NCBI RefSeq assembly: GCF_008123965.1
Contig: NZ_VSTH01000014.1
Span: 186,001 to 250,000 of the forward strand
Reading direction: 5' to 3'
Source of the DNA: Bradyrhizobium hipponense
GTDB lineage: Bacteria; Pseudomonadota; Alphaproteobacteria; Rhizobiales; Xanthobacteraceae
Length of the DNA stretch: 64,000 nucleotides
In this document: positions 1-16,610 of the stretch, one piece after another
Position numbering within the stretch: position 1 is the stretch's first letter
Layout of the letters: every line of letters begins with the position of its first letter
Position numbers and translations under genes: made by a program
Notes under the pieces: generated by a model
What the model saw: the letters and a program-made list of their open reading frames with translations, nothing else
What the model was told of the DNA's origin: nothing
Database searches by the model: none

Positions 1-888
1 CAGATAGTGCGCGGGACGATCGAAATAGGACACGTGCTTGACCATCGACTTGCGGAGCTGCTCGCCCTCCCAGCCGACGGTCCCAAGCCACGAATGCGGC
101 AGGCAGACCAGCACGAGGTCGAAGTCGCGCGTCTCCGGCCCCTTGCCGTTCATCATCTTAAGCTGATAGCGGCCGCTCGGCGCCTTGCCCACGGTGAGCA
201 CGCGGTGATCGAGCTGGATGTCGGCGTTGACCTCCGACTGGAGGCACTCGATGATCTGCTCATTGCCGTTCTGGATGGAATAGAGGCCGATATAGCCCTC
301 GACATCCATCAGGTAATTCTTGAGCGCGTTGAGTCCGTTGGTGTTGTGGCTCTCGGTGGCGATGTCGGAACGTGCCATCACTTTGAAGAAGCGTTTTGCG
401 GTCTCGTCCTCGACCTCCTCGTCGAGCACCTGCTCGGCGGTCTTGTAGGCCCAGGGGTTCTCGTTGTCGTGCGCGCCGACGCCTTCGTAGTATTCGATCG
501 GCGACATCTGCTCGGCGCAGCGCTTGCGGAACGCCTCGATCGCAGCCGCGGTCTTGGCACCGTATTTGCGGCGCATGCCGGCCACGTCGTCGAGCAGCTC
601 GCCACCGAACTGAACCTGTTCCGCGTCCATCGGAATCGTCTGCAAACCGAAATGCTGGATCAGCTCGCGCAGCGGGTCGGGTCCGGTCATCGAGTAGTCG
701 TAGATCTCGGCGACGCCGGCCTCATACATGGCGGGCGCGGAATCGAATTTGCGCGTGACGATCTTGCCGCCGAGCCGGTCGGACGCCTCATAGATGGTGA
801 CGCGGCAGAGGTCGCCGAGTTTGCGCTTCAGGTACCATGCGCTCATCAGCCCGCCGGGGCCGCCGCCTACGATTGCAAGATCAAGCAT
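1..888 (-). CDS. FAD-dependent oxidoreductase (amine oxidase/protoporphyrinogen oxidase-like), C-terminus cut by window edge
   Basis: An open minus-strand frame runs from an ATG at 888 off the left edge, giving 296 visible residues. The N-terminus holds a classic FAD Rossmann signature (LAIVGGGPGG, residues 4-13), an acidic strand end (IYEASDRLGG) about 20 residues later, and the following GGKI segment. This is the layout of flavin amine oxidases and protoporphyrinogen-oxidase-like proteins that bind FAD through the N-terminal dinucleotide fold. The substrate cannot be told from what is visible. The gene lies downstream of rpoC on the same strand but is separated from it by a terminator, so it is probably transcribed separately. 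The start is chosen because the Rossmann fold begins at residue 4. Confidence 0.8.
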   Translation of the reverse strand, partial: MLDLAIVGGGPGGLMSAWYLKRKLGDLCRVTIYEASDRLGGKIVTRKFDSAPAMYEAGVAEIYDYSMTGPDPLRELIQHFGLQTIPMDAEQVQFGGELLDDVAGMRRKYGAKTAAAIEAFRKRCAEQMSPIEYYEGVGAHDNENPWAYKTAEQVLDEEVEDETAKRFFKVMARSDIATESHNTNGLNALKNYLMDVEGYIGLYSIQNGNEQIIECLQSEVNADIQLDHRVLTVGKAPSGRYQLKMMNGKGPETRDFDLVLVCLPHSWLGTVGWEGEQLRKSMVKHVSYFDRPAHYL

Positions 889-1022
889 GTAAGTTCCGTG
901 GTCTCCGGCCCTGCCCCTGCCACGGGACCACCGGTCTAAGCTCCCTTAGCAGAAGCCCTTTCCAGCCTGAAGGAAAGATGAACAAAGATTGATCCTGCAT
1001 CGCAACAAGCAAACAAAGCAGC

Positions 1023-1049
1023 AAAAAGGCCGGCTTGCGCCGGCCTTTT
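1023..1049 (-). terminator. Rho-independent terminator after rpoC
   Basis: A perfect 10-bp stem (AAAAGGCCGG paired with CCGGCCTTTT) with a 6-base loop lies 32 bases beyond the rpoC stop. On the minus strand it is followed by a run of five T residues. This is a standard intrinsic terminator ending the rpoBC transcript. Confidence 0.85.
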
Positions 1050-1080
1050 CATTGTCCTCGGTATTCCTACGGATGAACCA

Positions 1081-5277
<4,197 letters not shown>

Positions 5278-5405
5278 CGTCTTCTCCTCGCGTGCCGGTC
5301 GCCTTCGGCAGCAAATTCGAAAATCACACTGCGGGGCGCCCCGCCCTCAAGTCCCAGGGTGGAGCGCCGCTGCCCGGCCGAGACGGCCGGGCATGATGGA
5401 TTGTG

Positions 5406-9521
<4,116 letters not shown>

Positions 9522-10025
9522 CGTGGCCTCTCATTTCGTCGCCCGCTTTGGGCGCGCCGTCCAGGACTCGGCTGCCGCCGCTCCCCGGGTTGAATTTTTC
9601 GAACCCGTTTTGGGGATCGAAAGTCCAGTTTCAGGCCGTCATGTCCTGAATCTGTTCTTCAGACCTTCAAAACGCAAAACGACGCGCGGGGCGCAGTGGC
9701 GCGCCCGCCCGTCACAACGATCGTCTTCACGGACTGAAAAAGCCCGAAATAGCCTGCTCTCCCAACGGCTTACAGGGAAATGCGCTATCCCCGCCACCGC
9801 GCTTTCGTGCTGTCGACCCGATATGGGGCGACAATAGTGGAGATTCGAGGGGTAAACCCTCAAATCCCCACACTTTTTCGTGTTCGGCCTGCGTCGGGAC
9901 GTTCCGTCGCACGCCTTTTGCATTCAACCCGCCTCTTCGGGGCCGGATGCCGGCGGCCGAAACTACGAGTCGGGATCCCGGGTCTTGCTGTCGCTCGCCC
10001 GGGATCTCGCGCAAGCAAGCGCCGC
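9522..10025. other. rplL-rpoB intergenic region with a perfect 9-bp hairpin
   Basis: There is no gene in this 504-base gap. Twenty bases beyond the rplL stop lies a perfect inverted repeat, GATCCCGGG (9974-9982) and CCCGGGATC (9998-10006), with a 15-base loop and no T-run on the minus strand. In E. coli the same interval carries an attenuator and an RNase III processing site that lower rpoBC expression relative to rplJL. A similar role here is inference. Nothing else recognisable was found in the remaining ~430 bases. Confidence 0.5.
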
Positions 10026-10397
10026 TTACTTGAGCTCGACCTTCGCGCCAGCCTTCTCGAGCTGGGCCTTGATCTTGTCGGCCTCGTCCTTGTTCACGCC
10101 TTCCTTGACAGGCTTCGGCGCACCCTCGACGAGGTCCTTTGCTTCCTTCAGGCCCAGGCCGGTGATGGCGCGGACTTCCTTGATGACTTCGATCTTCTTG
10201 TCGCCGGCGGAGGCGAGAACGACCGAGAACTCGGTCTTCTCTTCGGCCGGAGCAGCGGCGGCAGCGGCTGGGCCGGCCACCGCGACGGCGGCAGCGGCGG
10301 ACACGCCCCACTTCTCTTCGAGGAGCTTCGCGAGTTCGGCAGCTTCGAGTACGGTGAGGCTCGAAAGGTCGTCAACGATCTTCTGCAGGTCAGCCAT
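10026..10397 (-). CDS. rplL: 50S ribosomal protein L7/L12
   Basis: This is a 123-residue stalk protein of the large ribosomal subunit, which binds translation factors. The N-terminal dimerisation helix, an Ala/Pro-rich hinge (about residues 35-52) and the C-terminal domain with [24 protein letters not shown] are all present. The length matches the family. It follows rplJ by 54 bases, with an AAGGAAC ribosome site before ATG 10397. It probably forms the L10(L12)n complex with the neighbouring rplJ product. Confidence 0.98.
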   Translation of the reverse strand: MADLQKIVDDLSSLTVLEAAELAKLLEEKWGVSAAAAVAVAGPAAAAAAPAEEKTEFSVVLASAGDKKIEVIKEVRAITGLGLKEAKDLVEGAPKPVKEGVNKDEADKIKAQLEKAGAKVELK

Positions 10398-10451
10398 TGT
10401 TCAGGTTCCTTACGTGTAAGTCTGGTTCGGGTTTGAGTTTTGCGAAGGGCG

Positions 10452-10970
10452 TCAGGCCGCTTCGCCCTTTGAGGCATGAGCCTGAATGACGCGCGCCAGC
10501 TTGCCGGCGGGCGCATTGGCGAGCTGGGCCAGTTTGGTCGCCGGGGCCACGATGAGGCCGACGATCTTGGCACGCAGTTCGTCAAGCGACGGCAGCGAGG
10601 CAAGAGCCTTCACGCCGTCGACATTCAGGACGGTCTTCCCCATCGAGCCGCCGATGATGACGAACTTTTCGTTCGCCTTGGCGAATTCGATGGCGACCTT
10701 TGGCGCCGCTACCGGATCGTTGGAAGTTGCGATCACGGTCGGCCCCTTCAGCATGGGGCCGATGGCAACGACGTCAGTGCCTTCAAGAGCAATTCTGGCG
10801 AGACGGTTCTTCGAGACCTTCACCGAGGCGCCCGCCAGCTTCATCTGCGTCCGCAGCTTCTGCATCTGGGCAACGGTGAGGCCGGAATATTGAGCAACGA
10901 CCGCGACGCTCGTGGCCTTGAAGACCCCATTGAGCTGTTCGACCGCCTCTTTTTTTGCCGCTCGTTCCAC
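10452..10970 (-). CDS. rplJ: 50S ribosomal protein L10
   Basis: This 172-residue protein anchors the L7/L12 stalk. I place the start at a GTG at 10970, giving [15 protein letters not shown] as the N-terminus, because it matches the usual L10 beginning and has a GGAAAGAG ribosome site at the right distance. The frame stays open upstream to 11162, but that stretch is leader RNA and does not look coding. The domain that recognises 23S rRNA ([19 protein letters not shown]) lies near residues 40-60. L10 in complex with L12 commonly represses its own mRNA through the leader. Confidence 0.95.
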   Translation of the reverse strand: MERAAKKEAVEQLNGVFKATSVAVVAQYSGLTVAQMQKLRTQMKLAGASVKVSKNRLARIALEGTDVVAIGPMLKGPTVIATSNDPVAAPKVAIEFAKANEKFVIIGGSMGKTVLNVDGVKALASLPSLDELRAKIVGLIVAPATKLAQLANAPAGKLARVIQAHASKGEAA

Positions 10971-11546
10971 AGCAAGCTCTTTCCGGTTGGCAGTCGTCGC
11001 GACAAGCGGGACCGCCGGGTTGCACCCATCGTCCCACCCAAACTTGAACCTCTGGGCCAAAACCCTTTGGACACGCCGGGGCGAGACAACGATTAAAGCC
11101 TGCCCTCCCGAAGCCTTTTGGGCCCACGGGGTGTCGAGGTCCGAACCAAACCCATTTCGCACCTGCCCGAAAGCGGAATGCGATGTGAAATCCGGTCTTC
11201 ACCCGTCTATGCAGGCCATGCGATTAAGCCATTGGGAAATCGAAACTTCCCGCCGGCGCCTGCAGTCTTGGACAGGACAAGGTCAGCCGGCGAACCGCCT
11301 GACCTCTGCCCGCATCCCGCCAACCGATGGTTTTCCTCCCTTTCCCGGCAAATCCTTACGGACGTCCTGAAAAGGAATGATCTCCTGTCGTGTCGGGTTT
11401 TCGGAATGCGTGCACGGACGCGCTAGCCATGGCCAGCACGTCCGGAAGCGGTTCTTTAACCGCTCTCTGCCTGCTTGCCAAGAGCAAAATTCACACCAGT
11501 TCCAATCGATCGCCGGCCGGACCCGATGCGGCCGAAAAGGACCAAT
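10971..11546 (-). promoter_or_regulatory. rplJ leader and probable promoter region (candidate L10 autoregulatory leader)
   Basis: This 576-base gap upstream of rplJ has no convincing gene. A 7-bp inverted repeat (11210-11216 with 11258-11264, TGCAGGC/GCCTGCA) closes a 41-base loop about 240 bases upstream of the GTG. A second perfect stem-loop (GCGGTT/AACCGC) sits at 11448-11463. Upstream of the latter, on the minus strand, TTGGCA and TTAAAG are spaced 16 bases apart as a weak promoter candidate. Long structured leaders bound by L10-L12 are known in many bacteria. Assignment here rests on position plus the paired segments and is tentative. Confidence 0.4.
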
Positions 11547-12500
11547 TCAGGCCGTTTTGACCGCGTGCGGCAGCGGCTTTCCCTCGAAAAACGCGCTCAG
11601 GTTCGCCAGCACGCAATTCTGCATGGCGACGTGCGATTCGAGGGTGTGGCCGCCAATATGCGGGGCCAGCACGACATTGGGCAGCGCCGTCAGCGCATCG
11701 GGAGAGTGCGGCTCCGTCTCGTAGACGTCGAGGCCGGCGCCGGCAATGCTCCTGTCGGTCAGCGCCGCAACGAGGGCCTTCTCGTCGATGACGGAGCCGC
11801 GTGAGATGTTGACGACATAGCCATCCGCGCCGAGGCGCTTGAGGATATCGGCGTTGACGGCATGCTGGGTCTCGGGGCCGGCGCGGACCGCGATCATCAG
11901 CACGCTGCACCAGTCGGCGAGCATTTCCAGCGTCGGGAAATATTGATAGGGCACATCGCGCTGGCTGCGGCTGAAATAGCCGACTTCGCTCTCGAACGCC
12001 GCGCAGCGCGCGGCAATCTTGCGGCCGATCTCGCCCATGCCGTAGATGCCGATGCGGCGGCCGGGCATGCCGGCCTGCGGCCGCATCATTGGCGACTGTT
12101 TTGAGGACGCCCAATCGCCGCTGCGGACATAGTGGTCTGCAGCCAGGATTCGCCGCGTCGTCGCCAGCATCAGGGTCATCGCGATGTCGGCGACCGAGGC
12201 GGCATTGGCCCCGGGGCTGTGGCCGACCGCGATGTTGCGCGCGGCCGCCGCCTTCAGATCGATGCCGTCATAGCCTGTGCCGTAGCAGACGATTGCGCCG
12301 AGCTTCGGAAACAGGTCCATCGCCTCCGCATCGAGCGGGGTGCCGCCCGCGGTCAGCATCGCGCGGATACCGCCGAGTTCGTCGGACGAGAACAATTCCC
12401 GCGCCGGCTTGCCGCCGGTGTCGAGCAGCTCAAAGCGCTCGGCGAAACGCGCCAGCATGCTCTTCGGAAAGCGCGAGTAGATCAGGACCTTGTCAGCCAT
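11547..12500 (-). CDS. D-2-hydroxyacid dehydrogenase (NAD-dependent)
   Basis: This 317-residue D-isomer-specific 2-hydroxyacid dehydrogenase interconverts 2-keto and D-2-hydroxy acids with NAD(P)H; the substrate is unknown. The NAD-binding motif GIYGMGEIG is at residues 151-159. The family's catalytic Arg (in NISRGSVID), Glu (in VYETEPHSP) and His (in APHIGGH) are all visible. The start at ATG 12500 gives the normal length; an upstream in-frame codon exists but has no support. The gene lies inside the ribosomal protein cluster between rplA and rplJ, behind a strong stem-loop that follows rplA. It is therefore probably transcribed on its own or with rplJ. Confidence 0.88.
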   Translation of the reverse strand: MADKVLIYSRFPKSMLARFAERFELLDTGGKPARELFSSDELGGIRAMLTAGGTPLDAEAMDLFPKLGAIVCYGTGYDGIDLKAAAARNIAVGHSPGANAASVADIAMTLMLATTRRILAADHYVRSGDWASSKQSPMMRPQAGMPGRRIGIYGMGEIGRKIAARCAAFESEVGYFSRSQRDVPYQYFPTLEMLADWCSVLMIAVRAGPETQHAVNADILKRLGADGYVVNISRGSVIDEKALVAALTDRSIAGAGLDVYETEPHSPDALTALPNVVLAPHIGGHTLESHVAMQNCVLANLSAFFEGKPLPHAVKTA

Positions 12501-12535
12501 TGTTCTTGTTTCCAGTGAACGCCGCCACAAACGAC

Positions 12536-12569
12536 GAGGGGCGGAATCGGTTGCCCAATTCCGCCCCTC
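12536..12569 (-). terminator. Strong stem-loop after rplA
   Basis: A perfect 12-bp stem (GAGGGGCGGAAT with ATTCCGCCCCTC) and a 10-base loop lie 54 bases downstream of the rplA stop. On the minus strand the sequence that follows (GTCGTTTGT) is only weakly T-rich, so it may act as a terminator, a partial terminator or an RNA processing signal. It separates rplKA from the dehydrogenase gene. Confidence 0.6.
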
Positions 12570-12622
12570 ATCTCATGCAATTTTCAAACCTCAGCCGAGG
12601 CGAACCTTAGCCCAGACAAGCC

Positions 12623-13315
12623 TTAACCGAGAATAGTGCCCGGCTCGACCTTCACGCCGGGGCCCATCGTCGAGGACACCGCAACGCGCTGGATGTAGGT
12701 GCCCTTGGAGCCGGCCGGCTTCGCCTTGGAGACCGCGTCCGCGAGCGCCTTGATGTTTTCGACCAGCTTGTCCTCGGAGAACGAGGCCTTGCCGACGCCG
12801 GCCTGCAAGATACCGGCCTTCTCGACGCGGAACTCGACCGAGCCGCCCTTGGCACCCTTCACCGCACCGGTGACGTCCATGGTCACGGTGCCGATCTTCG
12901 GGTTCGGCATCAGGCCGCGCGGGCCGAGCACCTTACCGAGACGGCCGACCAGCGGCATCATGTCGGGGGTGGCGATGCAGCGGTCGAATTCGATCGTGCC
13001 GTTCTGCACCTTCTCGACCAGGTCTTCAGCACCGACGACGTCGGCACCTGCAGCCTTGGCTTCGTCCGCCTTGGCGCCGCGGGCGAACACACCGACGCGA
13101 AGCGTACGGCCGGTGCCGTTCGGCAGGGTGACGACGCCGCGGACCATCTGGTCGGCGTGGCGGGGATCGACGCCGAGATTGATCGCGACCTCGATGGTCT
13201 CGTCGAACTTCGCTTTCGCGCGCTCCTTGACCATCTTGATGGCGTCCGCGAGCGGATAAAGCTTTTCGCGGTCAACACCTTCGCGGGCTTTGTTCAAACG
13301 CTTTCCGATTGCCAT
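12623..13315 (-). CDS. rplA: 50S ribosomal protein L1
   Basis: This 230-residue L1 forms the mobile stalk at the ribosomal E site and usually represses the L11-L1 mRNA by binding a mimic of its rRNA site. The [14 protein letters not shown] region and the hinge signature ([15 protein letters not shown]) are intact. It starts 6 bases after the rplK stop, which suggests translational coupling. A strong stem-loop follows the stop. Confidence 0.98.
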   Translation of the reverse strand: MAIGKRLNKAREGVDREKLYPLADAIKMVKERAKAKFDETIEVAINLGVDPRHADQMVRGVVTLPNGTGRTLRVGVFARGAKADEAKAAGADVVGAEDLVEKVQNGTIEFDRCIATPDMMPLVGRLGKVLGPRGLMPNPKIGTVTMDVTGAVKGAKGGSVEFRVEKAGILQAGVGKASFSEDKLVENIKALADAVSKAKPAGSKGTYIQRVAVSSTMGPGVKVEPGTILG

Positions 13316-13321
13316 GACCGT

Positions 13322-13750
13322 TTACCCCGCCACTTCCAGGCCCATCGAACGGGCAGAGCCCTCGACCATCTTCATGGCCGACTCGATCGAGTCGCAATTG
13401 AGATCCTTCATCTTCTTCTCGGCGATCTCGCGCACCTGCGCTTTGGTCACCGCGCCGGCCTTGTCACGGCCCGGCGCCTTCGAGCCGGACTGGATCTTGG
13501 CAGCCTGCTTGAGGAAGAACGACATCGGGGGCGTCTTCATCTCGAAGGTGAACGAACGATCGGCGTAGATCGTGATCACCACCGGAATCGGGGTGTTCTT
13601 CTCTTCCTTCTGGGTCTGAGCGTTGAACGCCTTGCAGAACTCCATGATGTTGAGACCGCGCTGACCAAGCGCGGGACCGATCGGGGGCGAGGGATTCGCC
13701 GCACCGGCCGGGACCTGAAGCTTCAGGTATCCGGTCACTTTCTTTGCCAT
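13322..13750 (-). CDS. rplK: 50S ribosomal protein L11
   Basis: This 142-residue L11 is part of the GTPase-associated centre of the 50S subunit. The N-terminal proline-rich loop ([19 protein letters not shown], residues about 15-33) is typical and is where thiostrepton-type drugs and RelA signalling act in homologues. AGGAGTG precedes the ATG at 13750. It follows nusG by 133 bases and is closely linked to rplA downstream. Confidence 0.98.
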   Translation of the reverse strand: MAKKVTGYLKLQVPAGAANPSPPIGPALGQRGLNIMEFCKAFNAQTQKEEKNTPIPVVITIYADRSFTFEMKTPPMSFFLKQAAKIQSGSKAPGRDKAGAVTKAQVREIAEKKMKDLNCDSIESAMKMVEGSARSMGLEVAG

Positions 13751-13883
13751 GTATCACTCCTGTTGTGCTGGCGGATTCGCCAGCGGTTTCAGGTTCGTGG
13801 TCTGGGTCGGGTGCGGTTGGCGACCGCCCTCTCCCTCCCACGGCCTAGTTTCGCGCGAAGCCTTTGGCTTCCCGCGTACGCGA

Positions 13884-14441
13884 TCAGACCTTCTCGACCT
13901 GACCGAATTCCAGTTCGACCGGCGTGGCGCGGCCGAAGATCGACACCGCGACCTTCACGCGCGAGCGCGCCTCGTCGATTTCCTCGACCACACCCGAGAA
14001 CGAGGCGAACGGGCCGTCGGCCACGCGCACGTTCTCGCCGATCTCGAAGGACACCGACGCCTTCGGCCGTTCCACGCCTTCCTGCACCTGATGCAGGATG
14101 CGCATGGCCTCGGCTTCCGAAATCGGCATCGGCTTGTTTTCCGCGCCGAGGAAGCCGGTCACCTTCGGCGTGTTCTTGATCAGATGAAACGCCTCGTCGG
14201 TCAGCTTCATCTTCACCAGCACATAGCCCGGGAAAAACTTGCGCTCGGCGTCGATCTTGCGGCCGCGGCGCACTTCCGTGACCTTTTCGGTCGGAACCAG
14301 CACCAGTTCGAACAGCTCCTCGAGCCCGCGTTGCTTGGCCTGCTCGCGGATCGATTCGGCGACCTTCTTCTCGAAGTTCGAATAGGCGTGGACGATATAC
14401 CAGCGCTTGTCGGACGATTGGGTTGCGGCGGCTGTTGCCAT
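13884..14441 (-). CDS. nusG: Transcription termination/antitermination protein NusG
   Basis: This 185-residue NusG binds RNA polymerase and couples it to ribosomes or to Rho. The NGN domain begins with KRWYIVHAYSNFEKKVAE (about residues 12-29) and contains FPGYVLVKM. The C-terminal KOW domain includes FASFSGVVEEID and ends in VELEFGQVEKV. The start codon shares one base with the secE stop (TGATG), so the two are translationally coupled. Confidence 0.98.
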   Translation of the reverse strand: MATAAATQSSDKRWYIVHAYSNFEKKVAESIREQAKQRGLEELFELVLVPTEKVTEVRRGRKIDAERKFFPGYVLVKMKLTDEAFHLIKNTPKVTGFLGAENKPMPISEAEAMRILHQVQEGVERPKASVSFEIGENVRVADGPFASFSGVVEEIDEARSRVKVAVSIFGRATPVELEFGQVEKV

Positions 14442-14632
14442 CAGTGAATGCCCAAAAGGAAGGTGATGAGGTAGCGGATGATCTGGTCGGCGGCGAAGAA
14501 GAAGATCGACGCCACCGCAACCATGACGAACACCATGATGGTGGTGATCGTCGTCTCGCGGCGGGTCGGCCAGGTGACCTTCGCGGTCTCCGAGCGGACC
14601 TCCTGCAAGAACTTGAATGGGCTGACTGCCAT
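14441..14632 (-). CDS. secE: Preprotein translocase subunit SecE
   Basis: This 63-residue single-span SecE is the short form found in most alphaproteobacteria. The conserved cytoplasmic helix (FLQEVRSETAKVTWPTRRE, residues 8-26) precedes one membrane helix rich in V, F and I (about 31-60). It would join SecY and SecG in the export channel. It lies between tRNA-Trp and nusG, its common position. Confidence 0.97.
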   Translation of the reverse strand: MAVSPFKFLQEVRSETAKVTWPTRRETTITTIMVFVMVAVASIFFFAADQIIRYLITFLLGIH

Positions 14633-14959
14633 CGTTTGATGTCCAACGTCCGTTGATAGACGCGAATGAATTTCAGGGATCCGAACAGCCGCCGTTGGCC
14701 CAGCCCTCTTTTGAAGGATGAGCCGGAAACCGGGCTCGATTGTTCGGGGATTTCAAAGCCGCGCCGGAGATCCGCGTCTAACGGGCCGGCTGCGAGTGCG
14801 GGGTAGATACTGCGGATAGGGCCAAAGGTCAAGGTCGAGGCGGCTGGCCGGCTTGCGCGCCACGGCTGACGGACCTGATCGGGATCAATAGCTTACCCGG
14901 CCCCGATCAACCGCGGCACGAGCTTCCGGGCGTTCTGATCTCAGGCGTCGGGAATTAGC
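14633..14959. other. Intergenic region upstream of secE
   Basis: These 327 bases separate tRNA-Trp from secE. The stretch contains several short GC-rich inverted segments but no reading frame with coding character. It presumably carries the secE-nusG leader and perhaps a promoter. I could not identify clear -35/-10 boxes. Confidence 0.4.
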
Positions 14960-15035
14960 TGGCAGGAGTGGCAGGGCTCGAACCTGCGACCCCCGGTTTT
15001 GGAGACCGGTGCTCTACCAATTGAGCTACACTCCT
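14960..15035 (-). tRNA. tRNA-Trp (CCA)
   Basis: The 76-base gene read on the minus strand has a 7-bp acceptor stem (AGGAGTG with CACTCCT), a D-arm with AGCTCAATTGGTAGAGC, and an anticodon loop CTCCAAA giving anticodon CCA. It also has a TTCGAAC T-loop and an encoded 3' CCA. It lies immediately upstream of secE, as in many bacteria. Confidence 0.97.
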
Positions 15036-15197
15036 ACGAACCCTGCGTCGCCTTAGGGTCAGGCGCGCTTTCAAGCACAGGGGGCGGCCGGATTGCAAGG
15101 CCGGATTGCAAGGGTGAAGCGCGCTGGCTTCGCTTGTTTGTGCCGCGGCTTCCGGGCCACACTTCATCCCGACAATAATGAACAGCCGGGAGTGACC

Positions 15198-16421
15198 ATG
15201 ACCGCTACAGCCGTCCCTCAAACCGCGATCGCCCCGAAAACGCCGTCCCTGCCCGAGGCCAAGCCGGAAACGCTGGGCCTGTCGCGCCTCCGCCTCCAGG
15301 CCATGTCGGATGCGTTCAAGCGCGAGATCGACAAGGGAACCGTGCCCGGGGTCACCGTGCTGGTGGCGCGGCGCGGTCAGGTCGGCTGGTTCGAGGCGCT
15401 TGGCCGCCAGAGTCCGGCGGGCGCGGCGCCGATGGCGCGTGATTCGATCTTTCGGATCTTCTCCATGACCAAGCCGATCGTGTCGGTCGGTATCATGGCG
15501 CTGGTCGAGGACGGCCACCTGCTCCTGAGCGACGCGGTTGCGAAATTCATTCCGGAGTTCGCCAACCAGAAGGTCGGCGTCGTCAGCGGCGGCAAGTTGG
15601 AACTGGTTCAAGCCAAACGGCCGATGACGGTGCAGGACCTGCTCCGCCACACCTCGGGCCTGACCTATGAGCACCAGGGCGACGGCCCCGTGCACAAGCT
15701 CTACCAGGACTCGCGGGTGCGCAGCCGCAAGATCAGCAACGCCGAGCATGCCGCATTGGTCGCAAGCTTCCCCCTGGTCTGCCACCCCGGCGAGGAGTTC
15801 AACTACAGCCGCTCCACCGACATCCTCGGCCGCATCATCGAGGTTGTCAGCGGCAAATCCCTCGGCGCGTACCTCACTGAGCGCATCCTCGCCCCGCTCC
15901 AGATGGCCGAGACCGGCTTTTCGACAGCTGAGGCCAATGCCGGCCGGCTTGCGGAGCCCTTTGCAGCCGATCCCTGGACCGGCGACAAGGTCGCGCTCTT
16001 CAACATGCTGGAACAGCCGGTGATGGAGTCCGGCGGCGGCGGCCTGATCTCGACCACGGCGGATTATGCCCGTTTCTGCCTGATGTTGCGCAACGGCGGC
16101 GCGCTCGACGGCAACCGGATCATCGGCCGCAAGACGCTGGAGTTGATGACCTCCGATCACCTCGGACCAGGTGTTGTGACCAACGGCACTCTGCTCTCCC
16201 CAGGCCACGGCTTTGGCCTCGGCTTCGCCGTGCGCAGGGAGCCCGGCATCGCCCCGTTCCCCGGCAGCGTCGGCCAGTATTTCTGGAGCGGCATTGCGGG
16301 AACGTTCTTCTGGATCGATCCGAAAGAGGATTTGTTCGCGGTGTTCATGAGCCAAGGCCCGGGACAGCGCGACTATACGCGCACGCTGGTGCGGGACCTC
16401 GTGTACGCGGCGGTGGAATAG
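15198..16421 (+). CDS. Serine hydrolase (class C beta-lactamase/EstB family)
   Basis: This 407-residue protein has the beta-lactamase-related fold used by esterases, peptidases and class C enzymes. The nucleophile motif SMTK (S-x-x-K, in IFSMTKPIV) lies near residue 90. The second motif reads Y-S-R (FNYSRSTD) rather than the usual Y-S/A-N. A glycine-rich third-motif region (GHGFGLGF) is near residue 335. No signal peptide is seen, so it is probably cytosolic, which argues for an esterase rather than a lactamase. ATG 15198 is preceded by GGGAG; the frame is open upstream without support. Its substrate is unknown. It stands alone between tRNA-Trp and a repeat. Confidence 0.85.
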   Translation: MTATAVPQTAIAPKTPSLPEAKPETLGLSRLRLQAMSDAFKREIDKGTVPGVTVLVARRGQVGWFEALGRQSPAGAAPMARDSIFRIFSMTKPIVSVGIMALVEDGHLLLSDAVAKFIPEFANQKVGVVSGGKLELVQAKRPMTVQDLLRHTSGLTYEHQGDGPVHKLYQDSRVRSRKISNAEHAALVASFPLVCHPGEEFNYSRSTDILGRIIEVVSGKSLGAYLTERILAPLQMAETGFSTAEANAGRLAEPFAADPWTGDKVALFNMLEQPVMESGGGGLISTTADYARFCLMLRNGGALDGNRIIGRKTLELMTSDHLGPGVVTNGTLLSPGHGFGLGFAVRREPGIAPFPGSVGQYFWSGIAGTFFWIDPKEDLFAVFMSQGPGQRDYTRTLVRDLVYAAVE

Positions 16422-16446
16422 ACATCGAGCGCCGATCTCGCTGCAA

Positions 16447-16557
16447 CCTCTCCCGCTTGCGGGAGAGGTCGGCGCGCAAGCGCCGGGTGAGGGCTTTCTC
16501 CTCATTGGGAGTCTCTCTGCGGAGACACCCTCGCCCTCTCCCGCGAGCGGGAGAGGG
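16447..16557. repeat. Palindromic intergenic element (two CCTCTCCCGC hairpins)
   Basis: Two near-perfect palindromes bracket this element: CCTCTCCCGC/GCGGGAGAGG at 16447-16468 and CCCTCTCCCGC/GCGGGAGAGGG at 16534-16557. A smaller GTCTC/GAGAC hairpin and a CGCAAGCG-type hairpin lie between them. The design resembles REP/BIME-like elements scattered in Bradyrhizobium. Between convergent genes it could act as a two-way terminator. Confidence 0.75.
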
Positions 16558-16610
16558 AGCGCAGCATGCGTCGCAGCTACATCTCGACCCGATGCTGTAA
16601 ACTCAGCCAG

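Noticed and set aside
14955..16505. 516-codon minus-strand frame covering the serine hydrolase and the tRNA
   Set aside because: It runs through a tRNA gene and lacks domain features, while the plus-strand hydrolase has a catalytic motif and ribosome site.
16447..16557. CRISPR array
   Set aside because: There are two palindromes with different spacing and no regular repeat-spacer pattern or cas genes.
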